Part shown: positions 15,878 through 23,499 of the stretch, one piece after another
Position numbering within the stretch: the stretch's first letter is position 1
Layout: each line of letters begins with the position of its first letter
DNA from: JBNKFV01 sp050290265
GTDB taxonomy: Bacteria > Pseudomonadota > Gammaproteobacteria > Pseudomonadales > Cellvibrionaceae
Reading direction: 5' to 3'
NCBI GenBank assembly: GCA_050290265.1
Contig: JBNKHI010000014.1
Coordinates: 1-64,000 of the forward strand
Length of the DNA: 64,000 bases
Program-made: the position numbers and the translations under genes
The notes under the pieces: model-generated
The model's database searches: none
Told to the model about the DNA's origin: nothing
The model's input: only the letters and a program-made list of their open reading frames with translations

Positions 15878-17269
15878 TCATAAGATTCTGGAATACTTGA
15901 CCGCCTGCGTTGCGGGGGCTTTCAAATAGGCATCAAATGCCATACAAATACGACGAATCAATAAGCGCCCATCGGACGAAACTGTTAGTCCATTTGCATC
16001 CCTGGCAATAAGCCCGTCCTCTACCATCGGCATCAACTCCACCAAAGCGTCTGAGAAATAATTTTCAAAGTCGATGCTGTAGGCATGATTGAATGGCGCG
16101 AAGTCCAGTGAAAAATGGCAGATTAACTGGTTGATCACAGCTTGACGCAGTTGATCATCGATCGTCAATGTTAAGCCTTTAAATGAAGGTGCAATACCCT
16201 TCTCAAGCGCTGCGGTATATTGTGGAATATCTTTGTAATTTTGCACAAAAATATTATCAATAGAACTAATAGAAGAAACGCCAAACGCTAACAAATCGCA
16301 GTTTCCATGTGTCGCATAGCCCTGAAAATTCCGTTGTAATAATCCTTGTTCCTGCGCAAGAACCAAAGAATCATCCGGCTTGGCAAAGTGGTCCATGCCA
16401 ATATAAACATAACCAGCAGACTGCAGGGTCGCGATTGAATACTCCAGAATACGTAATTTTTCTTGGGGCTCGGGCAATGCCGAGGCGTCAATTTGATTTT
16501 GACTTTTAAATAAATGCGGTAGATGCGCATAATTAAACAACGATAAACGCTCAGGACTTAACTCAATTACTTTCTCAAGTGTTGCCGCAACACTATCAAC
16601 TGTTTGGTGGGGTAAGCCGTAGATTAAATCCATGCTTAATGACAAAAAGCCTTCCTGCTTCGCGCGCATGGAAAGTGCAGCGACCTCTTCCACGCTATTA
16701 AAGCGATTGACGGCCTTTTGTACATTTGGGTCAAAATCCTGAATACCCATACTTAATCGATTAAACCCAATATCCCGCAAAACACCTAAGGTATCCGGCG
16801 TCAAGCCACCTGGATGAATCTCAATAGAATACTCACCGCTATCATCGTCCAGCAAACGGAAGTACTTACGTGTCTCGGCCATTAACTCGCGCTTTTCGTC
16901 ATCGCTGATGTAGGTCGGTGTCCCCCCCCCCCAATGCAGCTGATGAACGGGACGTTGATCATCAAATTGTGCAGATCTATGTGCTATTTCTTTTTTTAAG
17001 ACATCAAGATAGGGTCGTGCGCGCTTTTTATTAGCCGTCACAATTTTATTGCAGCCACAGTAATAGCAAATCGTGTCGCAAAACGGGATATGGAAGTAAA
17101 GAGACAGCGGGCGCCCAGCCAGATTACTGCGGGCAATGGCAGCTTCCACTTCTGAAGTCGGATAGCCTTCGACAAATTGAGGTGCTGTAGGGTAAGAGGT
17201 GTAACGTGGCCCCGCCAGATCGTAACGCTGGATCATAGCCTGATTCCACTCTAACTTCGGTAGTGACAT
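15878..17269 (-). CDS. hemN: Oxygen-independent coproporphyrinogen III dehydrogenase
   Basis: This 463-residue radical-SAM enzyme converts coproporphyrinogen III to protoporphyrinogen IX without oxygen, a haem-synthesis step in the cytoplasm. The cluster motif is CDTICYYCGC (three Cys for 4Fe-4S plus the family's extra Cys), preceded by YPTAPQF and followed by QLHWGGGTPTY, which helps bind SAM. Length and C-terminal HemN domain fit the true HemN rather than the HemW look-alike. An Anr/FNR-type box 63 bases upstream predicts induction at low oxygen. The WGGG codons are written as an uninterrupted run of eleven Gs, which could be prone to slippage. Confidence 0.95.
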   Translation of the reverse strand: MSLPKLEWNQAMIQRYDLAGPRYTSYPTAPQFVEGYPTSEVEAAIARSNLAGRPLSLYFHIPFCDTICYYCGCNKIVTANKKRARPYLDVLKKEIAHRSAQFDDQRPVHQLHWGGGTPTYISDDEKRELMAETRKYFRLLDDDSGEYSIEIHPGGLTPDTLGVLRDIGFNRLSMGIQDFDPNVQKAVNRFNSVEEVAALSMRAKQEGFLSLSMDLIYGLPHQTVDSVAATLEKVIELSPERLSLFNYAHLPHLFKSQNQIDASALPEPQEKLRILEYSIATLQSAGYVYIGMDHFAKPDDSLVLAQEQGLLQRNFQGYATHGNCDLLAFGVSSISSIDNIFVQNYKDIPQYTAALEKGIAPSFKGLTLTIDDQLRQAVINQLICHFSLDFAPFNHAYSIDFENYFSDALVELMPMVEDGLIARDANGLTVSSDGRLLIRRICMAFDAYLKAPATQAVKYSRIL

Positions 17270-17331
17270 AACGCTGGCAGCCCTATTACAGAATACATTG
17301 CGTCATTGTAACCAGTGAAAAACAAAGCCTA

Positions 17332-17345
17332 TTGATGCCTATCAA
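17332..17345 (-). promoter_or_regulatory. Anr/FNR-type binding site upstream of hemN
   Basis: TTGATGCCTATCAA is a perfect match to the palindromic FNR/Anr consensus TTGAT-N4-ATCAA. It is centred about 69 bases before the hemN start, compatible with activation of a promoter lying between. FNR/Anr control of hemN is well known in gammaproteobacteria. Confidence 0.85.
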
Positions 17346-17446
17346 GTAATGAACATTAAATTGCCGCTTTGATTATTGTCGAGGCGTTCATTCTTAAGAA
17401 GGGTGTTATTAGTATGGAGGATTTTATTATTGTGAAGACAGCAGCA

Positions 17447-18220
17447 CTAATTCCCATCAGAAATAACTGTACCGCCATCAACCACAATAGTCTGGCCGGT
17501 AATAAAGCCTCCAGCAGCTGCAGCGAGCATAGACACAACGCCGCTGACTTCAGCTACAGTCCCGACGCGTCGCAGAGGCGTCATACTCAACCTTTTCGAC
17601 ATGAAATCACCGTTTCCCATCAGAGGTTTTGACAGTGGCGTTTCAATAAGGCCTGGGGCCACGGTATTGACTGTAATCCCATCGGGCCCCAGCTCGACAG
17701 CCAGATTTCTGGCAAGCTGGCTCAAACCCGCCTTAGCGACCCCATACAAGCCAATCATCTTATTGCCTCTCAAGCCGGCAATACTGGAAATAAATATAAT
17801 GCGCCCTTTACCTTGCGCCCTCATCACAGGTGCCGCCCCTGAGCTTAGCCAAAGAGCTGACTGCAGGTTTACCGTCATTACATTATTCCACTGACTATTA
17901 CTGACATCCAACAACGTACCCACATGGCCCTCTACCCCTGCACTACACACCAAAATATCGACGCGACCACGCCACGCTATGGCGTTAGCCAGAAGCGCAT
18001 CCACACTTTCCCGGTGAGCCAGGTCTACCGCTATGGGGAGAGCAGCAATACCCTCTTTAGCAATTGCCTCCGCAGTGCTGCAACAACCTTGTTCATTAAT
18101 GTCAGCCAAAATGACAGCTGCCCCCTGTCGACCCAATGTCGCTGCAATCGCTTGACCGATACCACTTGCCGCACCGGTGACTAACGCCACACAACCACTT
18201 AAATCGAATGGACTATTCAT
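17447..18220 (-). CDS. Short-chain dehydrogenase/reductase (SDR)
   Basis: A 257-residue classical SDR. The cofactor motif is TGAASGIG (from Thr15), with Asp40 (LADIN) after the second strand suggesting NAD preference. NNVMTVN, the catalytic Ser145/146 (FISSIAG) and Tyr159-x3-Lys163 (YGVAK) are present, and it ends with the tetramer-type FITGQTIVVDGG. It oxidises or reduces an alcohol/carbonyl pair; the substrate cannot be told. I chose the ATG at 18220 over an upstream TTG because the family usually begins a few residues before the first strand. It lies 99 bases after a Rieske protein gene on the same strand, possibly one transcript. Confidence 0.85.
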   Translation of the reverse strand: MNSPFDLSGCVALVTGAASGIGQAIAATLGRQGAAVILADINEQGCCSTAEAIAKEGIAALPIAVDLAHRESVDALLANAIAWRGRVDILVCSAGVEGHVGTLLDVSNSQWNNVMTVNLQSALWLSSGAAPVMRAQGKGRIIFISSIAGLRGNKMIGLYGVAKAGLSQLARNLAVELGPDGITVNTVAPGLIETPLSKPLMGNGDFMSKRLSMTPLRRVGTVAEVSGVVSMLAAAAGGFITGQTIVVDGGTVISDGN

Positions 18221-18319
18221 TTTATATCCCAACTCAGTGAACGCAGAATCAGCTCATTTAATACCTGTTAACCGCTTTAATAAATTCCAGCCTGAGGCAA
18301 ATTTTACTGGCATAAATAA

Positions 18320-18688
18320 TTATTTTTCAGAATCAACATTACGGTAAAAGTATAAATAACCATCACTGCCAACCTGCACATCGACGGACTTTAAAGCTTC
18401 ACCCAAACAGGGGCCCATCGAACAAACTCCCGTCTCAATATCAAACATTGCGCCGTGGGCTGAGCATATTATTTTTGATCGCTTTCCATTTAAATAGCGA
18501 TCTTTTTTCCAAGGCATAGATGACCCTTCGTAGCCCTTATGCGGACAGAAATTTCGCCAACCAACTACGTCATTATTACGGCGCACAACAAAGAAATCAT
18601 CTCTTCCTGATCCATCTAAATCGAAGCCCTTGGCAGAGCCATCCTCAATCTCCGCTAAGGCACACAGTTTGATAACATCTTCAATCAT
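18320..18688 (-). CDS. Rieske [2Fe-2S] domain protein
   Basis: A single-domain Rieske protein of about 122 residues with both ligand pairs: FCPHKG (Cys-x-His) and CSAHGAMFD (Cys-x2-His). Such proteins pass electrons to oxygenases or are regulatory subunits. An insertion of about fifteen residues between the two motifs (SSMPWKKDRYLNGKRSK) resembles the oxygenase class more than the bc1 type. The start is unsure: the frame opens upstream to 18790, with in-frame ATGs at 18766 and 18688. I took 18688 because the domain begins right after it. No oxygenase or reductase gene is adjacent. Confidence 0.75.
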   Translation of the reverse strand: MIEDVIKLCALAEIEDGSAKGFDLDGSGRDDFFVVRRNNDVVGWRNFCPHKGYEGSSMPWKKDRYLNGKRSKIICSAHGAMFDIETGVCSMGPCLGEALKSVDVQVGSDGYLYFYRNVDSEK

Positions 18689-18973
18689 TGTAAATTCACC
18701 AGTAATCCGCGCAAAACAGCTTAATTTCTGTCGAGACAGCCACTCAATATCGTGCTTTATAGCCATTATTATCCAGCCAATACAGCACACAAATCCAGCT
18801 AATCAACGCTTATTGGCATTGCCATTACAGATAGTTATGATCCAGATAATCGATCAATGTCTTTATGTTCAACAAGACACAACATGACGCTTACATCGCT
18901 ATGATCTCTATGTCAGAATCATTGTCTACAATAACACTGACCTAAAAGAATAATTAATGCCAGGAATCAAATT

Positions 18974-20110
18974 ATGAGTAATGTATTTTTTGACACGACC
19001 CATGTTGGCAGCCTCCCCCGCAGCCTAGAACTTGCCGAATTTCTTATTGCTATCGATCATCATAAAGACGTCGACATGCAGGCTTTTGAGCAACTAGTGC
19101 AGTCCGAAATCACGAAAGCAGTGCAACAACAAGCAGATGCGGGAGTCTCTATTGTCAGTGACGGCGAACTCGGCAAGGTTGGGTATTCGACATACATTAC
19201 CGAGCGACTCAGTGGCTTTGGTGGAAACTGCCCCCGCAAACCGGCTATGGATCTGGCAGCTCATCCGAATCTTGCCAAAAAGCTGGCATTAATTATGGGT
19301 GACCAGGAATTCGTGCGTGCATCTTGTATCGACAAGGTTAGGCTCATCAATCTTGATCCACTGCACAAAGATATTAAACACTTCAAAGCAGCTCTTGAAC
19401 GCTGCAACCAGCCTGTTCGAGGCTTTATGAACTCGGCATCGCCAGGCCTCATCACGGCATTCCAACCTAATCAATATTACCCAAGCCACGAGGCTTATTT
19501 GGCAGACTTGGCAACGGCTATGCAAGCCGAGTACGAAGCTATCGTCAGCGCTGGTTTTGATTTGCAATTGGACTGCCCCGATCTAGCAATGTCCCGACAC
19601 ACTGGTTATCAAGATAAAACCGAAGCGGAGTTTTTAAAGATTGCCGAAGCGAATGTTGAAGCGATAAACGCCGCAACAGCAAATATTCCTCCGGAACGTT
19701 TGCGAATGCATATTTGCTGGGGCAATTACGAGGGACCGCATGATCACGATATTCCGCTGAAAAAGGTTATCAACATTATTTTAAAAGCACGCCCCGCTAC
19801 CATTTTGTTTGAAGGCGCAAATCCCTGTCATGAACATGAGTGGACCGTCTGGCGTGACACACCAATTCCAGACAACAAAATTCTCGCGCCGGGTTTGATA
19901 GACACCTGCTCAAACTATGTCGAGCACCCGGAGCTTATTGCACAACGCCTGCAACGCTTTGTCGATATCGTCGGCGCCGAAAGGGTCATCGCCAGTACTG
20001 ACTGTGGTTTTGGCACCTTCGCAGGCTACGGAAAAATAGACCCCGAAGTGACGTGGAAGAAATTGAGGAACTTACGCAAAGGCGCAGATTTAGCAGCCAG
20101 TCGCTTATAA
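18974..20110 (+). CDS. MetE-like cobalamin-independent methyltransferase family protein
   Basis: A 378-residue single TIM-barrel protein of the UROD/MetE-like superfamily. It opens with TTHVGSLPRSLEL, typical of the MetE catalytic half, and has VSDGELGKVGYSTYI. The Zn-site elements are present: RMHICWGN (His-x-Cys) and STDCGFGTF (Cys). It is far shorter than MetE (about 750 residues) and lacks the N-terminal half, so it is a stand-alone homologue of the kind annotated as methionine synthase II or epoxyalkane:coenzyme M transferase-like. It probably moves an alkyl group to or from a thiol. The partner is unknown; no corrinoid gene is nearby. Confidence 0.75.
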   Translation: MSNVFFDTTHVGSLPRSLELAEFLIAIDHHKDVDMQAFEQLVQSEITKAVQQQADAGVSIVSDGELGKVGYSTYITERLSGFGGNCPRKPAMDLAAHPNLAKKLALIMGDQEFVRASCIDKVRLINLDPLHKDIKHFKAALERCNQPVRGFMNSASPGLITAFQPNQYYPSHEAYLADLATAMQAEYEAIVSAGFDLQLDCPDLAMSRHTGYQDKTEAEFLKIAEANVEAINAATANIPPERLRMHICWGNYEGPHDHDIPLKKVINIILKARPATILFEGANPCHEHEWTVWRDTPIPDNKILAPGLIDTCSNYVEHPELIAQRLQRFVDIVGAERVIASTDCGFGTFAGYGKIDPEVTWKKLRNLRKGADLAASRL

Positions 20111-20211
20111 ATACTTCACACCCAGCAACCGCTAATTACCATAGCGGTTGCTTAACCCATTATAAAATTAGCAGTAGTTTCATTAGTGAACCGGTATAAT
20201 AGCCAATATAA

Positions 20212-20928
20212 CTACTCTTTTAGCTTCACCACAATCTTTCCGTCACTAACCTTAATATATTCAATCCCTTCGGAAAAACTTTTCCAAAAACCTTCGCCAC
20301 GACCAAATTCACTGACTAGATCAACATTTTTTAAATTACCCATCCAGGCATTAGGTACAGGAACCCCCCACGCACTCACGCCCTTAAACCTAACGACAGG
20401 CTTACCATCTACGAAATTAAATTCAATACCAGCGGTAAGGCTTAATGTCTTACCGCCAAAAACTGGCATTTCAGGATCCAAAGGCATCAATAACCTGGCG
20501 CTTGCGAGGTTGTTTGACAGATCAATAGCAAACTTATCAGCCATATCAGTATTATGCGCGATCAACGCATTGACCTCCCGCTCACTAAAGACAACTTCGC
20601 GGTCGGCACCCTGTTCGGAGTATGCTTCTGGCTTTAACGGCTTCACAGCACCGCCTCCCGAACTAGCAGGACCAGACATTGTTGGTAAATGTAGTATTTC
20701 CAATTTTTGATTTAACGTTCGAGTTTCGTTGGAAGAGAGACTCACAGGCGAAAATTCAGAGGGAAATAAATAGCTTTTAATCAGCCAGCCAGCCAACAAA
20801 ATCGTCAGCAATACAATAATAGTGATACCAAAAGTTTTCCAAGGATTCCGCCCCTGGGGAGGCAAATGATTGCCCGGTGATACAATACCCGAAGAAGGCG
20901 GTACGTTCTTGGTTTCCGGAAAATTCAT
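20212..20928 (-). CDS. Membrane-anchored protein of unknown function
   Basis: A 238-residue protein with a Pro-rich cytoplasmic N-terminus, one transmembrane segment (about residues 33-53, FGITIIVLLTILLAGWLI) and a 180-residue exterior domain rich in beta strands. That domain contains VVFSEREVNALIAHN and FVDGKPVVRFKGV, a pattern reminiscent of YpmS/DUF2140-type lipid-interacting periplasmic proteins, but the similarity is weak. A Gly/Ser linker (SSGGGAV) follows the membrane segment. A decayed inverted copy of its last 110 bases lies at 21522-21640. Monocistronic, convergent with the MetE-like gene. Confidence 0.6.
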   Translation of the reverse strand: MNFPETKNVPPSSGIVSPGNHLPPQGRNPWKTFGITIIVLLTILLAGWLIKSYLFPSEFSPVSLSSNETRTLNQKLEILHLPTMSGPASSGGGAVKPLKPEAYSEQGADREVVFSEREVNALIAHNTDMADKFAIDLSNNLASARLLMPLDPEMPVFGGKTLSLTAGIEFNFVDGKPVVRFKGVSAWGVPVPNAWMGNLKNVDLVSEFGRGEGFWKSFSEGIEYIKVSDGKIVVKLKE

Positions 20929-21521
20929 AGCTCTCTACCTTCATTAAAATGTCGCTCCAAGGATAACATTTATGCCACTAAAGCAGGCAGCCCTTTTGAG
21001 GACCACTGAACAGACAAAAAAATTGTAAATTAGCGATTTCGAATCAAGAATGAGCAACCAAGCGTCTAATACAAAAGCATTAAACCCTTCAACATTCCAA
21101 CAAACTTATAATGATATAGACGACACTGGCTACTCATGGAAAAGTGGGATAAAAAATAAATTGTGATGTAAGTATCACAATTAAATTTGTATAAGCCTCG
21201 TGCTACCTATATCTTCCTCAGCACTGGACGTATGCAATGCTTCCGGAAAATGCAAAGAGAAGGAATAGGTCAATGATTGACTCTACAGGCAACGCACAAG
21301 GGAACATCGCATGCCGCGCAAGGGAATGCTTTTTACATAAGCCGAAATGTAAACTATTTTATTAACTGGGTATATGATGCCTTGGATCAGCTGAACAATT
21401 GTTTTCAGGCACCTGTTTTCAGACACCTATATTCAAAAAATATTCATATCCACCCACGTCAAATACTACGCTTTATTTTCGCCGCTCTATTCAAAGCACT
21501 ATAAGACCAGCTTAATACTTT
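20929..21521. other. Long intergenic region with no supported gene
   Basis: About 590 bases of AT-rich sequence. A possible 30-codon frame at 21273-21365 has AAGGA eight bases before its ATG but no recognisable product. Promoter of the membrane protein is expected near 20950-21000. With the paralogue remnant to its right, the whole stretch may be the debris of a second copy of the membrane-anchored protein. Confidence 0.35.
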
Positions 21522-21640
21522 TATTGGAATGCGTAATACATATCAACCCTTGGTCAAACCAATGGATTGGGTCATAGCGAAGTTTTTGGATAAATTTTTC
21601 CGAAGGGATTGGATCTATTAAGTTGAACGTGTGAACAAAC
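21522..21640 (+). pseudogene. Decayed partial copy of the neighbouring membrane-protein gene
   Basis: The plus strand here resembles the coding strand of the minus-strand gene at 20212-20928. Best is 'tttttccgaagggattg' (21594-21610), identical to bases encoding FSEGI there, flanked by 'gcgaagtttttgg' versus 'gcgaaggtttttgg' and 'tctattaag' versus 'tatattaag'. Translation gives a recognisable FW-x2-FSEGI-x2-IK followed by an early stop. I estimate by eye about three quarters identity over 110 bases. It is therefore a broken inverted paralogue. Confidence 0.55.
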
Positions 21641-21708
21641 GAAAGAGAATCATCGTGACGGGTAAGGAGCCGAAGCCACCTTACCAGCCACCACACAACA
21701 AAGCACAT

Positions 21709-23292
21709 CTACTTTGTCACAAATTCCTCCACCAAATCTAAACGCTCCTTCGCAGGGTCGGTAACAAAAGCCGTTTGCTCTTCACCAAATAAAAAAAGTT
21801 TTGGATTTTTTGGATTATATTTTTTCCAGTCATTCTTTAGCGCCGGAGCGCCTCTTTTTGCAAACGCTACCCATCTATTGTGCATCGCATTAGCAGTATG
21901 CCAATCATTTGGACTTAACTCAGCATAGCGGCTATCTATGGTTTTAAATACAAATGGAATTTCTGTCGCATGAAATGCTCCTGCGACTTTTTCTCGCTCT
22001 GACTCAGTCACATAATCAAAACGATACAACCAGGCTGGATTACTTTGAGAAGCCAGTGTTTTAACCACGTAACGAGCGGGCTCTACAAACATAACATCCC
22101 CATTGATAATGCCGCCCATTAAAAGTCTAGGGTTTTTATGGTCTTGGGTTTGAAAAATATCAATTGCACGCGCTTCGTCAACACCCGTTTTATCAAGAAA
22201 ACCTTGCACAATTTTCGATGCCATCTCTGGCATAAAATCAACCATAAAAGCCCATTCATAGTTATTAGCGCCGGCAATATAAGGTACCTTTTGATAGTCT
22301 CCTTTTTTGAAGGCCTCTTCTACTGTCTGAACCACTAATTCGCCGTCAATCATTGGACCAGCATAAGTATCAGGCTGACCGCTCGCCATATTCATATTAT
22401 TAACAATATCTTCAGCGGATAAGGCTCTTAATTTTCTTAATCCCTCAGCACCTAAATTATCAATACCTTTTTCTTTTGCAAACGCCACACCTAAATCTTC
22501 ACCTGACGGATGAGTATCTCCGGGATCTTTACGCAATTTGGTTGTCCACCATCCACGTTTGCGCCCACCACCAGACTGAGCTATGGCCTTATTAAACAAA
22601 CCTGATACATACTTTGGATTTGCAGTCATCAAAGTATTAACGGAACCACCACCAGCGGATTCACCAAAAATAGTCACATTATCTGGGTCACCACCAAACT
22701 GCTCTATATTGCGTTGTACCCACTGTAGTGCAGCAACTTGATCCATATACCCATAATTACCTAATAGGCCACCACTATTTTCTGCGGTTAATGCTGGGTG
22801 CCCAAAAAAGCCAAACCGGCCTAAGCGATAATTAAAGCTAACGAAAACCACACCACTTTCAGCGAAGTGCTTGCCAGTATAGACCGAAGGTGAGGACCCA
22901 CCATTGGTAAACCCGCCACCATAAATCCAAACCATAACTGGCAAAGGTTTTTTAGCACTTTTTGCCGGCTTCCAGACATTAAGGTAAAGACAATCTTCAC
23001 TAATGGGACCACCCAAGGGCGCGGCATCTCCAGGAAAAGGTTTCTGCATACAGTCGAAGCCATAATGGTCTGCAGGACGAACGCCCTTCCAAGGTACGAC
23101 CGGCTGTGGAGGCATCCAACGTAAATCACCTACCGGCGCTGCGGCAAACGGAATGCCCTTAAAACTAATAACCCCACTATCACTTACACCCTTTATGTCA
23201 CCGCCGGTTACCGTCACCACCGGATCATGAGAACTCTCTGCAAAACAAGATAACGAAGTTAAAAATATAAGAAAAAGACTGAGCTTACGCAT
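21709..23292 (-). CDS. Secreted type-B carboxylesterase
   Basis: A 527-residue alpha/beta hydrolase of the carboxylesterase/lipase family. It has a signal peptide (cleaved near CFA-ES), the family opening GGDIKGVSDSGVISFKGIPFA, the oxyanion-hole block WIYGGGFTNGG, the nucleophile elbow FGESAGGGS (Ser), and the His region FHATEIPFVF. The early Cys pair (FDCMQKP and EDCLYLNVW) typical of the family is present. It hydrolyses carboxylic esters in the periplasm or outside the cell. Start taken at the ATG at 23292, right before the signal peptide. It lies directly downstream of the STN-type receptor, separated by a terminator, suggesting it acts on the compound the receptor senses or imports. Confidence 0.9.
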   Translation of the reverse strand: MRKLSLFLIFLTSLSCFAESSHDPVVTVTGGDIKGVSDSGVISFKGIPFAAAPVGDLRWMPPQPVVPWKGVRPADHYGFDCMQKPFPGDAAPLGGPISEDCLYLNVWKPAKSAKKPLPVMVWIYGGGFTNGGSSPSVYTGKHFAESGVVFVSFNYRLGRFGFFGHPALTAENSGGLLGNYGYMDQVAALQWVQRNIEQFGGDPDNVTIFGESAGGGSVNTLMTANPKYVSGLFNKAIAQSGGGRKRGWWTTKLRKDPGDTHPSGEDLGVAFAKEKGIDNLGAEGLRKLRALSAEDIVNNMNMASGQPDTYAGPMIDGELVVQTVEEAFKKGDYQKVPYIAGANNYEWAFMVDFMPEMASKIVQGFLDKTGVDEARAIDIFQTQDHKNPRLLMGGIINGDVMFVEPARYVVKTLASQSNPAWLYRFDYVTESEREKVAGAFHATEIPFVFKTIDSRYAELSPNDWHTANAMHNRWVAFAKRGAPALKNDWKKYNPKNPKLFLFGEEQTAFVTDPAKERLDLVEEFVTK

Positions 23293-23451
23293 AAACTTAT
23301 CCACCGTACCGAACATGAAAATAATATCGTATTGAAAACTAGAGGTAGTTTTAATCAGGGCTGGTTATTTAGCAGTTAACTTCCGTCTTAAAATCTGAGG
23401 AAGATAATATTGAACGCAGTCAAATAACTAAAAATATCAATCATAAAGAAA

Positions 23452-23479
23452 GCCCCCAATGCACTATTGCAATGGGGGC
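23452..23479 (-). terminator. Terminator after the STN-type receptor gene
   Basis: gccccca (23452-23458) pairs with tgggggc (23473-23479), with a mismatch and then four more pairs inside (tgca/tgca). Read on the minus strand it is followed by CTTTCTTTA. It lies 20 bases past the receptor stop and should limit read-through into the esterase. Confidence 0.75.
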
Positions 23480-23499
23480 AAAGGACAACAAACAACTAC

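Noticed and set aside
15858..15929. 23-codon plus-strand frame with AGGAG, antisense to the hemN 3' end
   Set aside because: Very short, overlaps hemN fully in its second half and has no conserved features.
21277..21504. 75-codon plus-strand frame between the membrane protein and the esterase
   Set aside because: Non-ATG start, no ribosome binding site and no recognisable product.
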